NCBI RefSeq assembly: GCF_042676185.1
Contig: NZ_JBHTJT010000008.1
Coordinates: 124,001-188,000 of the forward strand
From: Tropicimonas aquimaris
GTDB taxonomy: Bacteria; Pseudomonadota; Alphaproteobacteria; Rhodobacterales; Rhodobacteraceae
Direction of reading: 5' to 3'
Length of the DNA: 64,000 nt
The position numbers and the translations under genes were made by a program. Every line of letters begins with the position of its first letter. Position 1 is the first letter of the stretch. The notes under the pieces were generated by a model. That model made no database searches, was not told the origin of the DNA, and saw nothing but the letters and a program-made list of their open reading frames with translations. Positions 57,979 through 64,000 of the stretch are shown one piece after another.

Positions 57979-60195
57979 TCAGTCCTCGTCGTGCACCAGG
58001 ATGATCGTCGATAGCGGCGGCAGCGTCAGCGGCGCGGAGTGATCCTGACCATGCCAGTCCTTCTCCTCCGTGGTCACACTCCCCATGTTGCCGCGCCCCT
58101 GTCCGCCATAGGGCTCGGCATCGGTGTTGAGCGCCTCCCGCCACCGCCCCGGAAGGGGGAGGCCCACGCGATAGCCGCTGCGTTCGACCGGCGTGAAGTT
58201 GCACACCACGACCACCGGCGGATCGTCGGGCCCGCCGCGGCGAACCCAGGCATAGATCGAATTGTCCATGTCGTTGGCCTCGAGCCACTCGAACCCGCCG
58301 GGCTCGCAGTCCTTGAGATACAGGCTCGGCGTCTCGCGGTAGAGATGGTTGAGATCCCTGACCAGCCGCTGCACGCCGGCATGGGTGTGGTACTCGGCCG
58401 CCTTCCAGTCGATCTGGTCCTTGTAGTTCCATTCCGACCACTGGGCGATTTCGCAGCCCATGAAGAGCAGTTTCTTGCCCGGGTGCCCCCACATGAACCC
58501 GTAGTAGGCGCGCAGGTTGGCAAACTTGTCGCCCTCCAGCCCCGGCATCTTGGTCAGCATCGAGCCCTTGCCGTGCACCACCTCGTCATGGCTGATCGGC
58601 AGGATGAAGTTCTCGCTGAAGGCATAGTGGATGCCGAAGGTCATCTGGTGGTGGTGATGCCTGCGGTGGATCGGTTCGCGCTCGATATAGTCGAGGGTGT
58701 CGTTCATCCATCCCATGTTCCACTTGAACCCGAAGCCGAGCCCGCCCGCGTCCACCGGCTTGGAAACGCCAGGGAAGGAGGTGCTTTCCTCCGCCGCGGT
58801 CAGGATGCCGGGCACCTCGCCGTAGCAGATCATGTTGGTGCGCTGGAGCAGGCTGATCGCCTCGTAATTCTCGCGGCCCCCGTCCTTGTTGGGGATCCAC
58901 TGACCCTCCTGGCGGGAATAGTCGCGGTAGAGCATCGAGGCGACGGCATCCACCCGGAGCCCGTCGACGTGGTATTCCTCCAGCCAATACAGAGCGTTGG
59001 AGATCAGGAAGTTGGCAACCTCGGTGCGGCCGAAGTTGTAGATCATCGTGTTCCAGTCCTGGTGGAACCCCTCGCGCGGGTCGGCATGCTCGTAGAGCGC
59101 GGTGCCGTCGAACTGCGCCAGCCCGTGAACGTCGGCCGGGAAATGCCCCGGCACCCAGTCCAGGATGACGCCGAGCCCGGCCTTGTGTGCGGCATCGACG
59201 AGGTCGCGGAACTCGTGGGGAGGCCCGTGGCGGATCGTCGGCGCAAAGAGCCCGATCGGCTGGTAGCCCCAGGAGCCATCGAACGGGTGCTCGCTGATCG
59301 GAAGGAACTCGACATGGGTGAAGCCCATGTCCTTGGCATAGCCGACCAACTCGACGGCCGCCTCCTTGTATGACAGCGGGCGGTTGCCCTCTTCGGCAAT
59401 CCGCTTCCAGGAGCCGAGGTGCACCTCGTAGACCGAGATCGGGGCGTCATGGGCGTTGCTGGCGGAGCGGGATTTCATCCACTTGCCGTCGTGCCAGCCG
59501 TAGCCGGAGATGTCGCGCACCACGCTCGCCGTCTCCGGCGGATGCTGCGAGCCAAATCCGACCGGATCGGCCTTCTGTGCTATCAGCTGCCCCTGGGCGC
59601 CGATCAGTTCGTACTTGTAGGGAGCGCCCTCGCCGATGCCGGGAATGAAGATCTCCCAGACCCCGGTGGAGCCCCGCAGCCGCATCGGATTGCGGCGGCC
59701 ATCCCAGCAATTGTAGTCGCAGACGACGGACACCCGCCGTGCATTCGGCGCCCAGACCGCGAAATGGGTGCCGCGGACGCCCTCGTGCTCCATCACGTGG
59801 GCGCCAAGCACCTTCCAGACGCGCTGGTGGGTGCCTTCGGCGAGCAGGTATTCGTCCATCTCGCCGATCACCGGGCTGAAGCGGTAGGGGTCCTCGTGCT
59901 CCCAGGTCTCGCCGGCGGCGTTGCGGCCACGCAACATGTAGGGCGCGCGTGCGGGCACCGGGCCGCAGAACACCCCGGGCGCGCCATCGACGGGTGGCAG
60001 CGGGTGGCCGGTGCCGTCCATGACCGCTTCCATGGCGCGGGCCCCGGGGTCGTAGGCCGTGACCCAGACCTGGCCCGCGTGGTCCTGCGGGCCAAGGATC
60101 GCAAAGGGATCGTGCAGCGCGCCATGGGCGATCTGCTGTGCGGTCTCGTGAGACAGCGGCGCTTGCGGGGGTGGGGCGGAGGTGTCGGTCATCAT
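57979..60195 (-). CDS. glgB: 1,4-alpha-glucan branching enzyme
   Basis: A 738-residue GH13 enzyme that introduces alpha-1,6 branches. Two N-terminal CBM48-like parts precede the barrel; the second has GTHFAVWAPNARRVSVVCDYN. Catalytic landmarks are ILDWVPGHFPADVHGLAQFDGTALYE, DGLRVDAVASMLYRD with the nucleophile, TAEESTSFPGV with the acid, and ISHDEVVHGKGS. The long form with the extra N-terminal domain is usual in proteobacteria. Start could be either of two adjacent ATGs. Confidence 0.96.
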   Translation of the reverse strand: MMTDTSAPPPQAPLSHETAQQIAHGALHDPFAILGPQDHAGQVWVTAYDPGARAMEAVMDGTGHPLPPVDGAPGVFCGPVPARAPYMLRGRNAAGETWEHEDPYRFSPVIGEMDEYLLAEGTHQRVWKVLGAHVMEHEGVRGTHFAVWAPNARRVSVVCDYNCWDGRRNPMRLRGSTGVWEIFIPGIGEGAPYKYELIGAQGQLIAQKADPVGFGSQHPPETASVVRDISGYGWHDGKWMKSRSASNAHDAPISVYEVHLGSWKRIAEEGNRPLSYKEAAVELVGYAKDMGFTHVEFLPISEHPFDGSWGYQPIGLFAPTIRHGPPHEFRDLVDAAHKAGLGVILDWVPGHFPADVHGLAQFDGTALYEHADPREGFHQDWNTMIYNFGRTEVANFLISNALYWLEEYHVDGLRVDAVASMLYRDYSRQEGQWIPNKDGGRENYEAISLLQRTNMICYGEVPGILTAAEESTSFPGVSKPVDAGGLGFGFKWNMGWMNDTLDYIEREPIHRRHHHHQMTFGIHYAFSENFILPISHDEVVHGKGSMLTKMPGLEGDKFANLRAYYGFMWGHPGKKLLFMGCEIAQWSEWNYKDQIDWKAAEYHTHAGVQRLVRDLNHLYRETPSLYLKDCEPGGFEWLEANDMDNSIYAWVRRGGPDDPPVVVVCNFTPVERSGYRVGLPLPGRWREALNTDAEPYGGQGRGNMGSVTTEEKDWHGQDHSAPLTLPPLSTIILVHDED

Positions 60196-60238
60196 GATTT
60201 CAGGCTACTCCTTCGCACCACTTCCGCAAGCAAAGACC

Positions 60239-62632
60239 TCAACCTGCGGCGTCTTCGACCGTCGGCGCGGCCTCGGCGTGCCAGACATCTGCCATGTAGC
60301 CGCGGATTGTCCGGTCAGAGCTGAACCAGCCCGACCGGGCCGTATTGAAGGCCGCCATCCGCGCCCAGTCCTTCGGTGCCGCAAAGGCCGTGTCGGCCTC
60401 GCGCTGCGCCCGCCAGTAATCGGTGAAATCGGAGCAGACGAGGAAGTAGTCGTGGTGCACGAGGTTGTCGACGATGCCATGATAGCGGCCCGGTTCGTCG
60501 GGGCTGAATCGGCCGGCGCGGATCGCCTCGATCGCGCGCGCAAGGCGCGGGTCGGCGGCGATCGCCTGGCCGGAATGGCCGCCGATCTTGCGGCGCTCCA
60601 TCACCTCGTCGGCGGTCATGCCGAAGAGGAAGAAGTTCTCGGGCTTCACATGCTCGCGGATCTCCACGTTGGCACCGTCCAGCGTGCCGATCGTCAACGC
60701 GCCGTTGAGGGCGAACTTCATGTTGCCGGTGCCCGAGGCTTCCTTGCCGGCGGTCGAGATCTGTTCGCTGAGGTCGGAGGCCGGTATCAGCTTCTCGGCG
60801 AGGCTCACGTTGTAGTTCGGCGGGTAGACCACCTTGAGATAGCGCGAGGTCAGCGGGTCGCTGTTGAGCACCTTGGCGACGTCGTTGGTCAGGCGCACGA
60901 TCTCCTTGGCGAAGACGTAGCCCGGCGCCGCCTTGCCGCCGAAGATCTTCACGCGCGGCACCCAGCCCTGGTTGGGGTTGTCTCGGATCTCCAGCCAGTG
61001 GGCGATGGTCTCCAGCAGGTTCAGGTGCTGGCGCTTGTATTCATGAATCCGCTTGATCTGCACGTCAAAGATGGCCTCGGGGTCGATGCCGACCTCGAGC
61101 TTCTCGGCGATCCAGTTCGCGAGGTCGTTCTTGTTCTGCCGCTTGGCAGCGGCGTAGCTCTCGAGGAAGGCCGCGTCGTCGATGTGGGGCTCGAGCTTCT
61201 CGAGCTGCTCCAAGTCGTCGACCCAGTCGTCGCCGATCGCGTCGGTGATCAGCGTCGACAGCCGCGGGTTGCACGACAGCAGCCAGCGGCGCGGGGTGAC
61301 GCCGTTGGTCTCGTTGACGATACGGTTGGGATGAAGCTCGTGCAGGTCCTTGAAGACCGTCGACTTCATCAGCTCGGTGTGCAGCGCCGACACGCCGTTG
61401 ACCCTGTGCGCCATGATGAAGCTGAGCTCGCCCATCTTGACGTGCCCGTCGTCCACCGCGGTCACCTTGCGGGTGCCCACGTCCTTCATGTGCAGCTCGT
61501 TGATGCGGAAGATGAGCTGCAGGTGGCGGGGCAGGAGGCGGCCCATCAGGCCCTCGTCCCAGCGTTCCAGCGCCTCGGGCAACAGCGTGTGGTTGGTGTA
61601 GGAGAGCGTGTTCCGGGCGATGCCGACGGCTTCCTCGAAATCGATCCCGCGCTCGTCCACCAACAGGCGCACCAGCTCAGGCCCGGCGATGGCCGGGTGG
61701 GTGTCGTTCATCTGGATCGCGGCCTTCTTGGGCAGCAGCCTCAGGTCGTCATACTCGCTCTCGAAGCGGCGCAGGATGTCGCGCAGGCTCGCGGAGGTGA
61801 AGAAGAATTCCTGCTTGAGCCGCAGCTCCTTGCCCTGTTCGGTCGTATCGTCGGGGTAGAGCACGCGGGAGAGCGTGCGCGCCAGCGCCTCGGGCTCGGC
61901 GGCGGCGGCATAGTCGCCGCGGTTGAAGCGCTGCAGGTCGAAGCCGTGCATCGGACGCGCTTCCCACAGGCGCAGCGTGTTGCCCCAGCGGCCCCGCCAG
62001 CCGATGATCGGCGTGTCGTGGCCCATCGCGATCAGCATCTCGGAGGGATACCAGTTCGCCCGCTTGCCGATCTCCTGGACGTGGCCGCCGAAGCCGATGT
62101 CGATGGAAACCTCGGGGCGCTCGAATTCCCAGGCGTGGCGCTGGCTCAGCCAGTCTTCGGGCTCCTCCACCTGTCGGCCGTTCTCGAATCGCTGACGAAA
62201 CAGGCCGTTTTCGTAGCGGATGCCGTAGCCCATGGCCGGGCAACCGATGGTCGACATCGATTCCATGAAACAGGCCGCGAGTCGTCCGAGGCCGCCGTTG
62301 CCGAGCGCGGCATCCGGTTCGTCCTCGAGGATCGCCTGGTAGTCGACCTTGAGCTCCTGCAGCGCGTCGATCGCCGCCTCCTCGAGGCGCATGTTGATGA
62401 TCGCGTCCTTCAGCAGGCGGCCGATCAGGAACTCCATCGACAGGTAATAGACCCGCTTGTGCTGGCCAGCGTAGGTGCGGCGGGTGGCCTCGAACCAGCG
62501 ATCGACGATCTTGTCGCGGACGGCAAAGGACAGGGCCATCCGCCAGTCATAGGTCTGCGCGTGCGCAGCGTCCTTGCCGAGCGTGTAGACAAGGTGATGG
62601 AGGATCGCGTCTTTCATCTGGGCGGGTGTCAT
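60239..62632 (-). CDS. glgP: glycogen phosphorylase
   Basis: A 797-residue GT35 enzyme that releases glucose-1-phosphate from glycogen using pyridoxal phosphate. The PLP lysine is in EASGTGNMKFALNGAL near residue 635. GNGGLGRLAACFMESM and MNDTHPAIAGPEL are conserved family stretches. First gene of the leftward operon glgP-glgB-glgC-glgA-glgX-malQ-pgm. Having synthesis and breakdown genes together implies control at the enzyme level. Confidence 0.96.
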   Translation of the reverse strand: MTPAQMKDAILHHLVYTLGKDAAHAQTYDWRMALSFAVRDKIVDRWFEATRRTYAGQHKRVYYLSMEFLIGRLLKDAIINMRLEEAAIDALQELKVDYQAILEDEPDAALGNGGLGRLAACFMESMSTIGCPAMGYGIRYENGLFRQRFENGRQVEEPEDWLSQRHAWEFERPEVSIDIGFGGHVQEIGKRANWYPSEMLIAMGHDTPIIGWRGRWGNTLRLWEARPMHGFDLQRFNRGDYAAAAEPEALARTLSRVLYPDDTTEQGKELRLKQEFFFTSASLRDILRRFESEYDDLRLLPKKAAIQMNDTHPAIAGPELVRLLVDERGIDFEEAVGIARNTLSYTNHTLLPEALERWDEGLMGRLLPRHLQLIFRINELHMKDVGTRKVTAVDDGHVKMGELSFIMAHRVNGVSALHTELMKSTVFKDLHELHPNRIVNETNGVTPRRWLLSCNPRLSTLITDAIGDDWVDDLEQLEKLEPHIDDAAFLESYAAAKRQNKNDLANWIAEKLEVGIDPEAIFDVQIKRIHEYKRQHLNLLETIAHWLEIRDNPNQGWVPRVKIFGGKAAPGYVFAKEIVRLTNDVAKVLNSDPLTSRYLKVVYPPNYNVSLAEKLIPASDLSEQISTAGKEASGTGNMKFALNGALTIGTLDGANVEIREHVKPENFFLFGMTADEVMERRKIGGHSGQAIAADPRLARAIEAIRAGRFSPDEPGRYHGIVDNLVHHDYFLVCSDFTDYWRAQREADTAFAAPKDWARMAAFNTARSGWFSSDRTIRGYMADVWHAEAAPTVEDAAG

Positions 62633-62742
62633 CTGTCGTCCTCGGTTGGTGCCACGGGAGGGGAGGGCGGCACGTGTCGTTCAGCGAGGTTATTCCCGAG
62701 CCACCGAACCGGCGCAACCCCGGCCGCGCCCACAGGGCCGCC

Positions 62743-62764
62743 GCCCCGCCCAACGGAGCGGGGC
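62743..62764 (-). terminator. hairpin between paaX-like gene and glgP
   Basis: GCCCCGC and GCGGGGC form a perfect 7-bp stem with an 8-nt loop, 54 nt beyond the PaaX stop. No T-run follows, so its role as terminator is uncertain. Confidence 0.3.
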
Positions 62765-62817
62765 TGTTGCGGAATCGCTCACGGCACAACGCCACCCGGG
62801 CGCCCGCTGCCGTGAAT

Positions 62818-63639
62818 TCAGGCAGGCTGCGTGAAGCGGGTGAAGGGCTCGGCGCCGGTCGCGGCGGGGGGCAGGGCGTCGAACCCCGGGCCGGCCTCCG
62901 CCAGCCAGCGCTCCGAGGCGGGCAGCAAACGGCGGTAGTGCTCGGCCACCGTCCGGCGCAGGTCGGTGTCGCCGGTCGGGTCGACCCCGGCGGGCAGATC
63001 CGGGAACTTCAGCACCAGCCGCCGCCAGCGGTGCAGGAGCAGCAGTCGCGCCGCCATGGCGTCGAGCGGGGCGAGGTCGGCGGGGAAAGCGTCGAGGGCG
63101 GCGAGGTCGCTGCGCATCCGGCGGCGGGCGTCGAGGTGCTGTCGTGGAAGCGGGATGCTGCCCGAGAGGTCGAGCTTGCCGGTGATGCTGAGCCCGGACC
63201 CCTGCTTCGGGGCGGCCTCGGCCGGCCAGAGCACCGTGCCCGGCGCGAGCAGCAACCCGCCGCGCGCATCGGGCGCCACCCCGATCGTCAGCACCCAGTC
63301 CTGCATGTCGCCTGTTCTGGGCGCGGCATAGATCTCACGCGAGGCCTTGCGGTATTCGCTCAGCCGGTCGCGGCTCAGGCGGTGAAAACTGGCGCGGCCT
63401 TCCCGCTCACGCTCCAGCCATCCGTCGGCAGCAAGCCGCGAAAGCGCCGCCCGCATGGCGCCAGACGCAATTCCCACGCGTTCGAGCAATTCCGACAGCC
63501 GCGCGGAGGCGATCCGGCCGCCATGCGGCTCCACCGCGTCGCCCAGAACCGTGACAATGAGAGACCAGACACGCGGTCGCCCTTCGGCAAGCAGCGATCG
63601 TATGAGGGGGGCGACTGGGTCAGGCGACGGCAGGTCCAT
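62818..63639 (-). CDS. PaaX family transcriptional regulator
   Basis: A 273-residue PaaX-type regulator. The N-terminal winged helix includes VWSLIVTVLGDAVEPHGGRI and LLERVGIASGAMRAALSRLAADGWLEREREGR, diagnostic of PaaX. A ferredoxin-like centre and a helical C-terminus follow. PaaX itself represses phenylacetate genes via phenylacetyl-CoA; no paa genes are in this window. Starts at 63639, 63663 (ATG) or 63675 (TTG) are possible; 63639 was chosen because it opens the conserved region. It is read toward the glycogen operon. Confidence 0.85.
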   Translation of the reverse strand: MDLPSPDPVAPLIRSLLAEGRPRVWSLIVTVLGDAVEPHGGRIASARLSELLERVGIASGAMRAALSRLAADGWLEREREGRASFHRLSRDRLSEYRKASREIYAAPRTGDMQDWVLTIGVAPDARGGLLLAPGTVLWPAEAAPKQGSGLSITGKLDLSGSIPLPRQHLDARRRMRSDLAALDAFPADLAPLDAMAARLLLLHRWRRLVLKFPDLPAGVDPTGDTDLRRTVAEHYRRLLPASERWLAEAGPGFDALPPAATGAEPFTRFTQPA

Positions 63640-63707
63640 GAGCGGCACATTCTGCCAGCCCATGGGGGGATGCAAGTGGCTGTTCGCCGAGCGAAAATGT
63701 TAGCCGT

Positions 63708-64000
63708 TCAGTCACCCGGATGGCTGGGTGAGAAGCGCCCGTAGGAGCCGAGCGCGAAGACGAGCGGCGAGCCCGGGGTATGGGTGACCCGGTCCACCTG
63801 GCCGATGACCACGGTATGGTCTCCCGCGCCATGGGCGGCGAAATGCCGGCACTCCAGCCGGGTCAGGCAACCGGCGATCTCGGGCACGCCACGCGCGTCC
63901 TCGCGCCAGTCGATACCGTCGAAATTGCGCGCCTCGGCAGCGAAACGCTCCGACAGGTCGAGCTGGCGGGCTTCCAGCACATGGATCGCGAAATCATGCG
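63708..64000 (-). CDS. flavin reductase-like protein, C-terminal part (partial)
   Basis: The frame runs off the right edge and ends at 63708. Visible sequence HDFAIHVLEARQLDLSERFA, RLECRHFAAHGAGDHTVVIGQVDRV and PLVFALGSYGRF fits the flavin reductase domain of two-component monooxygenases (HpaC/DIM6 type), which supply reduced FMN or FAD. It precedes the PaaX gene by 69 nt on the same strand and may belong to an aromatic oxidation locus beyond the window. Confidence 0.75.
   Translation of the reverse strand, partial: HDFAIHVLEARQLDLSERFAAEARNFDGIDWREDARGVPEIAGCLTRLECRHFAAHGAGDHTVVIGQVDRVTHTPGSPLVFALGSYGRFSPSHPGD

Noticed and set aside
1..64000. Insertion sequences, prophage, CRISPR arrays, tRNA or rRNA genes
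   Set aside because: No transposase or integrase sequence, terminal repeats, regular repeat-spacer arrays or cloverleaf-like tRNA sequence was seen.

Overview
This GC-rich window has short intergenic gaps and genes in tight operons with ATGA or GTGA overlaps. Gene content (pca and coumarate catabolism, two TRAP transporters, a branched-chain-type ABC importer, two BKACE enzymes, a VPLPA-CTERM-like protein, possible CtrA and FNR sites) points to an alphaproteobacterium of the Rhodobacterales (Roseobacter/Paracoccus type). The assignment is an inference from content and style; no rRNA or marker gene is present.

Region 1 (1-11.7 kb) is an aromatic funnel. The tail of an enoyl-CoA hydratase, a MarR regulator, feruloyl/p-coumaroyl-CoA synthase, an amidohydrolase and an acyl-CoA dehydrogenase form a hydroxycinnamate operon. 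PcaQ, PobA, PcaD, PcaC, PcaH, PcaG, a BKACE enzyme and PcaB then carry 4-hydroxybenzoate through protocatechuate to beta-ketoadipate. The BKACE could replace PcaIJ and PcaF, which are absent here.

Region 2 (11.9-28.1 kb) starts with a LamB-like porin and a TRAP transporter whose small permease gene has an in-frame amber codon. A divergent OsmC-like gene and an IclR regulator follow. A second IclR gene faces an apparently uncharacterised catabolic operon: cyclase-family hydrolase, cupin, SDR, 3-hydroxyacyl-CoA dehydrogenase, five ABC-importer genes and a second BKACE. Both promoter regions share a 13-bp ACCG-N5-CGGT motif, repeated three times at about two-helical-turn spacing before the second operon.

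Region 3 (28.1-38.1 kb) has a LysR regulator divergent from a glutathione S-transferase, an intact TRAP system, a sulfatase-family hydrolase, a SulP anion transporter broken by a frameshift and an amber codon, and an SLC13 permease. It looks like an organosulfate (or phosphonate ester) uptake and desulfation locus.

Region 4 (38.3-41.6 kb) is a small stress-type island: two PRC-barrel proteins, each preceded by a perfect GGAAC-N16-CGTT promoter of the EcfG type, an ExoD-family membrane protein and small hypothetical genes.

Region 5 (41.6-64 kb) is central carbon metabolism. It holds the anaerobic pflB-pflA-focA unit with a candidate FNR site, a VPLPA-CTERM-like exported protein with a candidate CtrA box, ppsA, and a complete glycogen operon read leftward (glgP-glgB-glgC-glgA-glgX-malQ-pgm). 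A PaaX-type regulator and a truncated flavin reductase close the window. No mobile element, CRISPR array, rRNA or tRNA gene was recognised.
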